Under the pieces are notes generated by a model, which was not told the origin of the DNA, did no database searches, and saw only the letters and a program-made list of their open reading frames with translations. From contig DLFX01000376.1 in assembly GCA_002482405.1 (NCBI GenBank), forward strand, positions 1 through 5,721: a stretch of DNA of 5,721 nt, read 5' to 3'. Source of the DNA: Firmicutes bacterium UBA7709. GTDB taxonomy: Bacteria > Bacillota_A > Clostridia > Peptostreptococcales > Anaerovoracaceae. A program made the position numbers and the translations under genes. How positions within the stretch are numbered: the first letter of the stretch is position 1; each line of letters opens with the position of its first letter. Positions 1 through 5,721 of this stretch are shown here, one piece after another.

Positions 1-2
1 GA

Positions 3-3000
3 GATGGGGCCCGTACGGTAGTTCAAATACGTTCGACCGGCACATCTACTGACTATACCTTTTGGTGTTATGAACAGGTATACGGTGATATGCCGCAGCG
101 GGTAGAGGAATATCTCTGCATTGCATCGCAGTTTACAAACGGCGCCGGAACTGGGTCCTATGGTCTTAACGGTGTAGCGACACTGCGGGGCAACGAACTG
201 ACGAATACTACAAAACTATCCAATCCCAGTGTTAGTGACGAACTCTATGGCAGTAACACAAGCATAAATGGAACCCCCATTTCACTTGGCAACTTTGGCG
301 GCTATATTACATATTACTATGAAAAACCCATCATTGATAACCCCAACAACCCTTACGGAGTGGACTTCATTGTCTATGGCAATTCCCACGATGGCGGACC
401 AGGCTTTGCTGAACCGGGAAATGTGCTCGTTTCAGAGGATGGAGAACACTGGTATTCTCTTGCGGGTTCGCTGCATTACGATGATGCCGCCATATGGGGC
501 TACTCTATGACATATAAACCCAATGCCTCAACATCTATTTGGACGGACAATTACGGCGGTGCAGGCAAGGCAGGAGGTTATCCTGTAAAGGAATTTTATC
601 CACTGTTTCCTTGGACGCCGGAGCTTGAAAGGGAAATCACTCTAACAGGCACGTTGCTTGTGGCAGAATCAGGGAAAAATGAATACGGAAACACCGTGCC
701 GCCATTTCCACATTTCGGTTACGCGGATTGCGGAATCAAGGTTGACACCAATGTTGCTTTGAATCCGTACACGGGATTGGTTGATTGGGTAAGCGCAAGA
801 AATGACGGTTTTGACCTGAAGTGGGCTGTGGATGAGAAAGGAATGCCTGTAGATGTCAGCGACAAGGGATTTCATTACGTCAAAGTCCAGACTGCGACGA
901 ATATTCTCAACAGCGCCATAGGTGAAAAGTCAACGGAAATTAATGGAATGCGCCTTACTGCTCCGACCCCTTCCAAAGTTGGTACAACGCAAGCTCCTGC
1001 TTCTATCACGGTAGACGGCAAAGCCGTGGCGCTGCAGGACGGCGTGTATGTGTATAACGATGTACCCGTCAGCGGCGCATTCGTCGTGAATGTAAACACG
1101 CCCAATGGCTCGAACATCTACATTAACGGTTCCCGGGGAGCTTCCAGCACATACAAAAAAATGCCAAATCATAAGATGCTGAGGATCATCGTGCAGGAAG
1201 GGGAAAAGGAGCCATGGATAGGTTATTTCAACCTTGTGGAAGGACAACCGGACGAGAATGATCAGTACACGCTTGTCAAGTTTGATCCTGGTTATGGCAG
1301 GATAGAGGGCGCTTACGAACGCACCTATACGCCCGACACACCGGATAAGAGCTTTCCGGTTCCCGTGTGGGAAAAACGTGAATTCTTAGGTTGGTATGAC
1401 AAGAGTGGAAAAAAATACGACCAATATACACCTGATATGCCCAAAGAGATTGCATTGACGGCGCAGTGGAAATATATTCTTCAGCCGGATGAGGATCCGA
1501 CCGTAAAGGTTACCTTTCGGCTTATCGGGTCCACCCGTTCAAAGGGAGACGTGGATCTGAGTAAAGGCGACGAAGGATATTACGGTGCAAAATATGTTAC
1601 ATGGAGGGCCACAAGGCAGTGGACGATGGAAAAGGGTTCCACTGTATACGATCTATTTGTGCTGGCCATGGAAGATGCGGGGCTGATCACGAAGGGAGAG
1701 GGCAAGAATTACGTGTCAGATATAACTGCCCCATGCGGCGCCTACAAGTTGTCCGAGTTTACGAATGGGGAGCGTTCCGGATGGATGTATACCGTCAATG
1801 GAAAACATCCCCCGGAAGGTTTGCAGTACTGGGATTTGAAAAAAGGCGATAAGGTGATCTGGCACTATGTAAACGATTATTCCTATGAAGTTGCAGACTG
1901 GGAGAGTCTGGGAGGAAAAGAGTATCCACCTCGAGGGGATGGAAAATATTGGAACAAATGGCTAGAGGCGAAGGATGTAGATCCGAATTGTGACGATGTG
2001 CTCGGTGGCGACGCAGCGACAGGTTCCACCACCTTAGCGCCAAAGGTCACGGCGTTAAAAGGTGTGGCGTCTGTTTCCATCAAGGCTTCGGACATGACCG
2101 GCGCTATCACCGATGCAAAGAAAAACAGCAGCAAGACCATTGTCATTGCTCCGGAGATCACAGGAACTGCCAAGAAGGTAAGCGTTGAACTGCCGAAATC
2201 TTCTCTTTCCTCTGTAGCGTCAGACACTGACGCCGATCTGATGGTTCAGACTCCCGTGGGCAATGTGACGATTCCCAACAGTGTGCTGCCTTCAGTGGTA
2301 TCCCAGGCCGCCGGAAGCGAGGTAATCATCAGCATTGAAGCTGTGGATTCATCAGCCCTGACAGAGAATCAACAAAAAACTGTCGGAAGCGGTCTTGTTT
2401 ACGATGTTTCCATTTTGAGCGGCGGCAAGAAAATCACCAACTTTAGCGGAGGCAGCATTACAGTGTCCTTGCCTTATACCCTCAAAACCGGCGAAGATTC
2501 CAGCGGCGTCACGGTTTGGTACTTAAACGATAAGGGCGAGCTCGAAAAAATCGCCTGCAAGTACGACAAAGCGACAGGCTTTGCAACCTTTACCACGAAC
2601 CACCTGTCCAGGTATCTGGTAGGATACAGCAAGGCATGGCAAAACCCCTTCGCTGATGTGAAGAGCGCAGACTGGTTCTATGGAGCTGTGGAGTACGCTT
2701 CAATGAATGGACTGTTTAACGGCACCGCCGCTACAGCCTTTAGTCCCAACGCACAGATGACAAGGGCGATGCTGGTCACCGTCCTGTACCGCCTGGCGGG
2801 TTCCCCTGCAGTTACGGCGACCGCTGCGGGAGCGGCGGCAACCGGCAGTGCGACTGCAAGCGGGTTCACTGATGTGAAGAGCGGACAGTGGTACAGCGAT
2901 GCTGTGGCCTGGGCCAGTGCCAACGGTATTGTCGCAGGAATGGGCGGCGGCCTGTTCGGAACGGACAACAACGTGACCCGTGAGCAGATGGCGGCGATCC

Positions 3001-3230
3001 TCTACAATTACGCCAAGTACAAGAGCTATGACACGGCAAAGGCGGCGGAACTGAACGCCTTTACAGATGCCCCGGCCATCGGAAGCTGGGCGCAGCCTGC
3101 AATGAGGTGGGCAAACGCCGAAGGGCTGATCACCGGGCGGACGGCAGATACTCTTGCGCCGGGCGGAAACGCCTCCCGTGCCGAGGTAGCCACTATTTTG
3201 AAGAGGTTTGCCGAGGGGATTGCAAAATAA
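3..3230 (+). CDS. SLH-anchored surface protein with InlB-type repeat and DUF4430 domain, 5' partial
   Basis: Predicted exported protein held on the cell wall, probably binding a ligand at the surface. The frame is open from the first full codon at 3, so the Met codon at 90 is internal (no ribosome binding site) and the true start and signal peptide lie upstream. Domains in order: a beta-rich region at about 111-743 with the signature GGYITYYYEKP, then VDFIVYGN and AEPGNVLVSEDGEHWYSLAGS, like a jelly-roll surface-protein domain; an InlB B-repeat (Flg_new type) at 1269-1469 ending in FLGWYDKSG and ALTAQW; DUF4430 at 1503-1880 with GWMYTVNG and KKGDKVIWHYV, related to the C-terminal domain of transcobalamin; a beta-rich spacer at about 2037-2630; three SLH domains at 2643-2801, 2862-3029 and 3054-3218, the first two separated by an Ala/Thr-rich linker. 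SLH triplets bind secondary wall polymer. The stop is TAA at 3228. Domain calls are firm; the corrinoid ligand is inferred from DUF4430 and the riboswitch next door. Confidence 0.9.
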   Translation, partial: DGARTVVQIRSTGTSTDYTFWCYEQVYGDMPQRVEEYLCIASQFTNGAGTGSYGLNGVATLRGNELTNTTKLSNPSVSDELYGSNTSINGTPISLGNFGGYITYYYEKPIIDNPNNPYGVDFIVYGNSHDGGPGFAEPGNVLVSEDGEHWYSLAGSLHYDDAAIWGYSMTYKPNASTSIWTDNYGGAGKAGGYPVKEFYPLFPWTPELEREITLTGTLLVAESGKNEYGNTVPPFPHFGYADCGIKVDTNVALNPYTGLVDWVSARNDGFDLKWAVDEKGMPVDVSDKGFHYVKVQTATNILNSAIGEKSTEINGMRLTAPTPSKVGTTQAPASITVDGKAVALQDGVYVYNDVPVSGAFVVNVNTPNGSNIYINGSRGASSTYKKMPNHKMLRIIVQEGEKEPWIGYFNLVEGQPDENDQYTLVKFDPGYGRIEGAYERTYTPDTPDKSFPVPVWEKREFLGWYDKSGKKYDQYTPDMPKEIALTAQWKYILQPDEDPTVKVTFRLIGSTRSKGDVDLSKGDEGYYGAKYVTWRATRQWTMEKGSTVYDLFVLAMEDAGLITKGEGKNYVSDITAPCGAYKLSEFTNGERSGWMYTVNGKHPPEGLQYWDLKKGDKVIWHYVNDYSYEVADWESLGGKEYPPRGDGKYWNKWLEAKDVDPNCDDVLGGDAATGSTTLAPKVTALKGVASVSIKASDMTGAITDAKKNSSKTIVIAPEITGTAKKVSVELPKSSLSSVASDTDADLMVQTPVGNVTIPNSVLPSVVSQAAGSEVIISIEAVDSSALTENQQKTVGSGLVYDVSILSGGKKITNFSGGSITVSLPYTLKTGEDSSGVTVWYLNDKGELEKIACKYDKATGFATFTTNHLSRYLVGYSKAWQNPFADVKSADWFYGAVEYASMNGLFNGTAATAFSPNAQMTRAMLVTVLYRLAGSPAVTATAAGAAATGSATASGFTDVKSGQWYSDAVAWASANGIVAGMGGGLFGTDNNVTREQMAAILYNYAKYKSYDTAKAAELNAFTDAPAIGSWAQPAMRWANAEGLITGRTADTLAPGGNASRAEVATILKRFAEGIAK

Positions 3231-3248
3231 CAGTATTTTTCTACACAA

Positions 3249-3284
3249 TAAAAAGGGAAAGCCCCGGAGAAATCCGGGGCTTCC
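3249..3284. terminator. Terminator-like hairpin behind the surface-protein gene
   Basis: Ten-base-pair stem at 3259-3268 and 3273-3282 (AAGCCCCGGA / TCCGGGGCTT) with a GAAA tetraloop, starting 28 bases after the stop codon of the SLH gene. The plus-strand side is followed by CCAGACTG rather than a T tract, so it is weak in that direction. On the minus strand the hairpin is followed by TCCCTTTTTATT, a better terminator. It was probably a shared or bidirectional terminator before the insertion sequence arrived. The same stem-loop recurs at 4947-4972. Confidence 0.75.
3258..3283 (+). repeat. Left target-site duplication (26 bp) of the insertion sequence
   Basis: This 26-bp stretch is repeated exactly and in the same orientation at 4947-4972. 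It contains the whole GCCCCGGA-GAAA-TCCGGGGC hairpin. Because the repeat is nearly palindromic it first looks like part of an inverted repeat, but the loop reads GAAA on the plus strand at both sites, which identifies a direct repeat. The next base (C, 3284 and 4973) also matches, so the duplication could be counted as 27 bp. The C is given to the element here because it extends the inverted repeats to 16 bp. Confidence 0.85.
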
Positions 3285-3299
3285 AGACTGCTGACAAAC
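3284..3299 (+). repeat. Left terminal inverted repeat of the IS
   Basis: CAGACTGCTGACAAAC, identical to the reverse complement of 4931-4946. Its last four bases (AAAC) also form the foot of the subterminal hairpin 3296-3323. After that hairpin, weaker similarity between the two ends resumes: TTTTCAAATG here against TTTTTAAATG read inward from the right end. Confidence 0.85.
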
Positions 3300-3324
3300 G
3301 CGGCGAAGATTTTCGCCGCGTTTT
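3296..3324. terminator. Subterminal hairpin and terminator at the left IS end
   Basis: Perfect 12-bp stem, AAACGCGGCGAA at 3296-3307 and TTCGCCGCGTTT at 3312-3323, with loop GATT, followed by a fourth T on the plus strand. It lies 40 bases beyond the transposase stop codon, so it can end the transposase transcript on the minus strand. On the plus strand it can stop read-through from the SLH gene. With its GC-rich stem running straight into TTTT it is a better plus-strand terminator than the hairpin at 3259-3282. Confidence 0.8.
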
Positions 3325-3363
3325 CAAATGTCCAGTTATTAATTTGATTTCTTAATTAGAATT

Positions 3364-4809
3364 TTAGGCAACCAATAATTGGTTGAAATTGGAAATCTGA
3401 AAGCGAATAAGTAGACTTTTAAGTGGATTTTCCCTCCTGCTCAGCAGGAGGGCGATCTTTTTCATATTCTGCACTGCTGCGGTCAGCAGGCATTGTTCAC
3501 GAACTCCATCGATTCCGCGCAACCGACAATAGCGAAGCCCATGCAATTCTTTTGAATCTGCAAAACTTCGCTCTATGTGCTCTTTTCTCCCTTTGTAGAT
3601 CTCCTTGCCCGAGTCACTCAGTGTGTAGAGATGCTGCCATTCCTTGTAGTCTTCCCAGATGTGGCGCTGAAGGCTTTTACATGCCTGCTTTTCTGTCAGG
3701 CATTCGCCCTTTCTCGGGCAGCTGCTGCAGTAAGATTCTTTTGCCCTGTATTCCCGGTAGCCTTCCCGGTTTGTGGTCCTGTATTCCAGGTATTTTCTTT
3801 CCGGGCAGATGTAGGTGTCCCACTCAGGAACATATCGAAACATGTATTTTCCGTAACTGTCCTTTTGCCGATTACTTCTTTTGTAGCCGATTGCCGCATT
3901 GATTCCCATATCCCATAATGATTTGCAGATGTACGAGGTATTGTAACCTGCGTCGATCCCGACGCTCTTTGTTTGAAATCCGAATTTTTCGATCTGCGCC
4001 TTGATTCTCCCCACATATGGATCTGCGTCATTGAGATTCCCGGCTGTAACATGAGTGTCTGTGATGATGTTCGCTCTCTTATCTACTGTACGGTGATCCA
4101 GATAGAAGAACCCTTTTGGTTTTCCGTCCCGGTGCATGAAGCCGCTTTCCGGATCGGTCTTGCTTTGCTTGATCTCTTTGGTCTCTTTTTCGCCTGTGCC
4201 TGATCCGCCGGAATTTCCGTCGTCATCTTTATCCTTCAGGGGTTTTTTACCATGCTTTTTCCGATCTTCAGCAACTGCCTTGTCCAGTTCCTTCAGATAA
4301 GCTTTTGGTGTGACCTCTACGGTGACATTGACGAACTTGTTTTTATTGGCATTTGCCTTAAGATGTGTACTGTCAGTGTAAAGAACTTTCCCTCCAACAA
4401 GCCCTGCATCCATGGCTTGCCTTACGATCTCATCGAAGATCTGTTGTGGGATGTCGGTATTACGGTATCTCCTCCTGCGGTTCTGCCAAATCACGCTTGC
4501 ATCAGGAATTTTATCTTTCAGAGTATATCCAAGGAACCATCGATAGGCAATATTATACTTTACCTCTTCTACAAGTCGTCTTTCACTACGGATTCCAAAA
4601 AGGTAGCCAAGAAACAACATTTTGAACAGGATCTCCGGCTCAACCGCAGGTCTTCCGGTATCCTTGCTGTAATATGGTGAGCAAATTTCGTTAATGAATG
4701 AGAAGTCTATGTATCGATCGATTTTTCTGAGAAGATGGTCCTCTGGAACTAATTCATCGATCATGATAAGTTCTAATTCTGATTGTTTCTTCGTTCCTTC
4801 TGAAATCAT
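3364..4809 (-). CDS. IS1182-family transposase (DDE type), full length
   Basis: Cuts and joins the ends of its own element. The 481-residue protein starts with a DUF772-type helical DNA-binding region (about residues 15-95, including GRPAVEPEILFKMLFLGYLFG) followed by a DDE_Tnp_1-type RNase H-fold domain. The likely catalytic residues are D146 in LYTDSTHLKAN, D286 in SVGIDAGYN and E413 in HIERSFADSKELHG. A Lys/Asp/Gly-rich, probably disordered stretch at about 180-215 separates the first two. Cysteines 335, 361, 364 and 370 (YICPERKY, CSSCPRKGEC) form the metal-binding-like motif common in this family. Start chosen at 4809 because AAGGAG lies six bases upstream. No frameshift or internal stop is visible, so the enzyme is probably functional. 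Family assignment is sure; activity is inferred. Confidence 0.93.
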   Translation of the reverse strand: MISEGTKKQSELELIMIDELVPEDHLLRKIDRYIDFSFINEICSPYYSKDTGRPAVEPEILFKMLFLGYLFGIRSERRLVEEVKYNIAYRWFLGYTLKDKIPDASVIWQNRRRRYRNTDIPQQIFDEIVRQAMDAGLVGGKVLYTDSTHLKANANKNKFVNVTVEVTPKAYLKELDKAVAEDRKKHGKKPLKDKDDDGNSGGSGTGEKETKEIKQSKTDPESGFMHRDGKPKGFFYLDHRTVDKRANIITDTHVTAGNLNDADPYVGRIKAQIEKFGFQTKSVGIDAGYNTSYICKSLWDMGINAAIGYKRSNRQKDSYGKYMFRYVPEWDTYICPERKYLEYRTTNREGYREYRAKESYCSSCPRKGECLTEKQACKSLQRHIWEDYKEWQHLYTLSDSGKEIYKGRKEHIERSFADSKELHGLRYCRLRGIDGVREQCLLTAAVQNMKKIALLLSRRENPLKSLLIRFQISNFNQLLVA

Positions 4810-4815
4810 GGCAAA

Positions 4816-4821
4816 CTCCTT
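4816..4821 (-). promoter_or_regulatory. Ribosome binding site of the transposase
   Basis: AAGGAG on the minus strand, six bases before the ATG at 4809. It supports this start and good translation, although transposases are often poorly translated. Confidence 0.8.
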
Positions 4822-4846
4822 GAAATATCAATGTTTTCTTAACATT

Positions 4847-4852
4847 ATTATA
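4847..4852 (-). promoter_or_regulatory. Transposase promoter, -10 box
   Basis: Perfect TATAAT on the minus strand, 37 bases before the transposase ATG. Only a poor -35 candidate (TCAACA, spacer of about 19) is visible, so the promoter is probably weak. A 6-bp stem, AATGTT and AACATT at 4830-4835 and 4841-4846, lies near the expected transcript start. Confidence 0.55.
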
Positions 4853-4901
4853 CCATGGAATTGCTTTTATTTGTTGATTTTTATTGCTTTTGTCCATTTA
4901 A

Positions 4902-4934
4902 AAACCCTGCATCATAAATTTTGATGCAGGGTTT
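4902..4934. terminator. Subterminal hairpin and terminator at the right IS end
   Basis: Perfect 13-bp stem, AAACCCTGCATCA at 4902-4914 and its complement at 4922-4934, with a 7-base loop. On the minus strand it ends in TTTTTA, so it can stop outside transcription from entering the transposase gene. Its outer four bases are the inner end of the right inverted repeat, the same arrangement as at the left end, but the stem sequence is unrelated to the left one. Confidence 0.8.
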
Positions 4935-4946
4935 GTCAGCAGTCTG
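4931..4946 (-). repeat. Right terminal inverted repeat of the IS
   Basis: GTTTGTCAGCAGTCTG on the plus strand, the exact reverse complement of 3284-3299. It lies next to the right copy of the 26-bp direct repeat and its inner bases form the foot of the hairpin 4902-4934. Confidence 0.85.
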
Positions 4947-4972
4947 AAAGCCCCGGAGAAATCCGGGGCTTC
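4947..4972 (+). repeat. Right target-site duplication (26 bp), again a full hairpin
   Basis: Exact same-orientation copy of 3258-3283, including the stem-loop GCCCCGGA-GAAA-TCCGGGGC, here at 4950-4957 and 4962-4969. It is followed by CCTGATCACTTT, which should be the original sequence downstream of the hairpin before insertion. From here to the promoter at 5056 there are about 80 bases in which I see no gene or clear signal. Confidence 0.85.
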
Positions 4973-5055
4973 CCTGATCACTTTATGATTAAACCAGTGC
5001 GAAAATTTGACTAAATCACCGCCAGACCGCTGCGCTGATATCCAAGAAAATCCCC

Positions 5056-5083
5056 TTGACATCAAAGGTTTTCACGGTATAGG
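5056..5083 (+). promoter_or_regulatory. Sigma-A-type promoter of the riboswitch-led gene
   Basis: TTGACA at 5056-5061 is a perfect -35 box. Sixteen bases later is TATAGG at 5078-5083, a four-of-six match to the -10 box. Transcription would start near 5090, about a dozen bases before the first stem of the aptamer and 110 bases beyond the right end of the insertion sequence, so the promoter is native and intact. Confidence 0.7.
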
Positions 5084-5102
5084 ATATAGGTAATTGAATA
5101 GC

Positions 5103-5261
5103 TTTTCCTGCAGTTGCATCGATTGCCAGCCAGTAAAATATGGACGGCGAGCGGATGCATTGAATGACAAGCCGGTCGGAATCCGGCGCAGTCTTACCTC
5201 TACTGTGTTTCGCAAGTGTTTTGAGCGCGTGCGATAAGCCAGGTTGTCAGCTGCTTGAAGG
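5103..5261 (+). promoter_or_regulatory. Cobalamin-riboswitch-like aptamer (divergent)
   Basis: Several elements of the B12 riboswitch occur in the right order. A closing stem P1 pairs 5103-5107 with 5257-5261 and 5110-5114 with 5250-5254. P2 is TGCATC/GATGCA at 5115-5120 and 5154-5159. TTGAATGACAA at 5160-5170 corresponds to the consensus UUAAUAGGGAA. GCCGG/CCGGC at 5171-5175 and 5183-5187 encloses a seven-base loop. CTACTGT at 5200-5206 matches the consensus GCCACUGU. A stem TCGCA/TGCGA follows at 5210-5214 and 5230-5234. AAGCCAGG at 5236-5243 matches the first half of the B12 box. The second half of the box and the usual GGG/CCC pair are changed (GAC/GTC in place of GGG/CCC, which keeps pairing). 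Binding a cobalamin would be expected to reduce expression of the downstream gene. The class is likely; the ligand form is unknown. Confidence 0.7.
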
Positions 5262-5270
5262 TAATATATC

Positions 5271-5391
5271 AAGGTGGAATATGTTGCTGATTTTTGCAGA
5301 CAGCGTCTGTCGCGGAATGAGCGTCAGGCGGTGTGTTCCGGTGTCCTTGTTTTGACGCCTTGCAGGAATTAGCAACGGATTCCACCTTTTT
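5271..5391 (+). terminator. Long riboswitch-linked terminator hairpin (expression platform)
   Basis: Two arms pair over about 31 base pairs: AAGGTGGAAT 5271-5280 with ATTCCACCTT 5379-5388; GTTGCT 5283-5288 with AGCAAC 5371-5376; 5289-5298 with 5361-5370 (three G-U pairs); and GCGTC 5303-5307 with GACGC 5354-5358. A small cap hairpin is formed by CGGAA/TTCCG at 5313-5317 and 5336-5340. The structure ends in TTTTT at 5387-5391, followed by AATGCG. It lies nine bases after the aptamer and 33 bases before the start codon, as expected for transcriptional control. I could not identify the alternative antiterminator pairing. Confidence 0.7.
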
Positions 5392-5407
5392 AATGCGAGG
5401 AGAAAAG

Positions 5408-5414
5408 AAGGGAG
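5408..5414 (+). promoter_or_regulatory. Ribosome binding site of the exported protein
   Basis: AAGGGAG lies ten bases before the ATG at 5425 but only one base before the in-frame ATG at 5416, so 5425 is the preferred start. A second purine run, GAGGAG at 5397-5402, would serve 5416 with a spacing of 13 bases. Confidence 0.65.
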
Positions 5415-5424
5415 AATGAAGGGG

Positions 5425-5721
5425 ATGAAAAGAATTAAATCTGCGAGAAGAACCGGAGTTTTACTGGCACTGCTTCTGGTTGTTTCCATGACGTTCGGCA
5501 GCGTTTCAGCATTTGCCGCGGGCGGTCAGACGGCTGCGAACGGAGCGCCGTTGCTAGCTGCAAGCGGACAGGGGGCGACGCAGGAAACCATAAAAGCTGC
5601 CATGGACGATACGGCGGCCTACGTTTACAAGACCGTGCAGGACCCCCAGGTGGGCTCCATCGGCGGAGAGTGGGCGGTGCTGGGCCTTGCGAGAAGCGGC
5701 TGCAGCGTGCCTGCGGAATAT
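5425..5721 (+). CDS. Exported protein, probable transcobalamin-like alpha/alpha-barrel, 3' partial
   Basis: The first 99 codons are present; the gene runs off the right edge. The N-terminus is a clear signal peptide: a basic stretch MKRIKSARR, a hydrophobic core GVLLALLLVVSMTFG, and a likely cleavage after AFA (residue 31). A low-complexity Ala/Gly/Gln linker follows. From about residue 55 the sequence ETIKAAMDDTAAYVYKTV and then GSIGGEWAVLGLARSG resembles the first helices of the prenyltransferase/intrinsic-factor-type alpha/alpha barrel seen in Clostridia surface proteins that also carry DUF4430. These are thought to bind corrinoids outside the cell. The gene lies alone behind its own promoter, B12-type riboswitch and long terminator, which supports that role. 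The in-frame ATG at 5416 would add three residues. The signal peptide is sure; the barrel and ligand are inferred from about 40 residues and context. Confidence 0.85.
   Translation, partial: MKRIKSARRTGVLLALLLVVSMTFGSVSAFAAGGQTAANGAPLLAASGQGATQETIKAAMDDTAAYVYKTVQDPQVGSIGGEWAVLGLARSGCSVPAEY

Larger units (their letters stand above)
3284..4946 (-). mobile_element. Complete IS1182-family insertion sequence, 1663 bp
   Basis: The element is bounded by perfect 16-bp inverted repeats (CAGACTGCTGACAAAC at 3284-3299 and its complement at 4931-4946) and flanked by a 26-bp exact direct repeat. It carries one gene, a 481-residue transposase on the minus strand, with its own ribosome binding site, a -10 box and terminator-like hairpins at both ends. 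Length and single-gene layout fit the IS1182 family. Ends, reading frame and flanking duplication are all intact, so it looks recently inserted and may still be mobile. It lies between two transcription units and interrupts no gene. Confidence 0.9.

Noticed and set aside
90..92. ATG at 90 as the start of the surface-protein gene
   Set aside because: The same frame is open back to position 3, there is no ribosome binding site before it, and no signal peptide follows, although the SLH domains require export.
2700..3248. 182-codon open frame on the minus strand opposite the SLH domains
   Set aside because: It lies antisense to strongly conserved SLH coding sequence, has no recognisable domain, and is explained by the GC-rich codons of the real gene.
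3423..3902. 159-codon plus-strand open frame inside the IS
   Set aside because: It is a mirror of the transposase gene, with Cys/Ser/Phe-rich low-complexity content and no known family.
3258..4973. A roughly 45-bp terminal inverted repeat including the GCCCCGGA hairpins
   Set aside because: The hairpins read as inverted copies only because they are palindromic. Their GAAA loops have the same orientation at both sites, so they are direct repeats outside the element; the true inverted repeats are the 16 bp inside them.
5271..5400. T-box leader, because of GGTGGAA followed by a hairpin and T run
   Set aside because: The T-box core needs TGG-N-ACC; here the bases are TGGAAT. No specifier loop arrangement is visible and the upstream sequence fits a cobalamin aptamer instead.
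5416..5424. Start of the exported protein at the ATG at 5416
   Set aside because: It is in frame and possible, but AAGGGAG lies only one base upstream; the ATG at 5425 has normal spacing.

Overview
The window looks like part of a chromosome from a gut-type Clostridia (Lachnospiraceae/Oscillospiraceae-like) bacterium. The evidence is a large Gram-positive surface protein ending in three S-layer homology (SLH) domains, a second exported protein with a classical signal peptide, strong AGGAG-type ribosome binding sites, and a transposase of a type common in Firmicutes. The organism assignment is inference.

Layout. (1) Positions 1-3230, plus strand: the 3' part of a long gene for an SLH-anchored surface protein with a lectin/jelly-roll-like N-terminal region, an InlB-type repeat and a DUF4430 (transcobalamin C-domain-like) module. 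Its reading frame is open to the left edge, so the real start lies outside the window. (2) Positions 3284-4946: a complete 1663-bp insertion sequence of the IS1182 family, with one 481-residue transposase gene on the minus strand and intact D, D and E catalytic positions. It has 16-bp perfect terminal inverted repeats and a subterminal hairpin at each end. It is flanked by a 26-bp direct repeat which is itself an entire terminator-like stem-loop, so the element entered at a hairpin and duplicated it. (3) Positions 4947-5424: a leader region with a sigma-A-type promoter (5056-5083), a cobalamin-riboswitch-like aptamer (about 5103-5261) and a very long terminator hairpin ending in five Ts (5271-5391). 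(4) From 5425 to the right edge, plus strand: the first 99 codons of an exported protein whose mature start resembles the alpha/alpha-barrel (intrinsic-factor/transcobalamin-like) surface proteins often joined to DUF4430.

How it fits together: two neighbouring genes for exported or cell-wall-bound proteins with transcobalamin-like features, one of them behind an apparent B12 riboswitch, suggest a cell-surface corrinoid (vitamin B12) capture locus. The insertion sequence sits in the gap between the two transcription units. It leaves the promoter, riboswitch and both reading frames untouched and brings its own terminators. The functional link to B12 is inference from the riboswitch match and domain types; no binding residue can be proven from this window.
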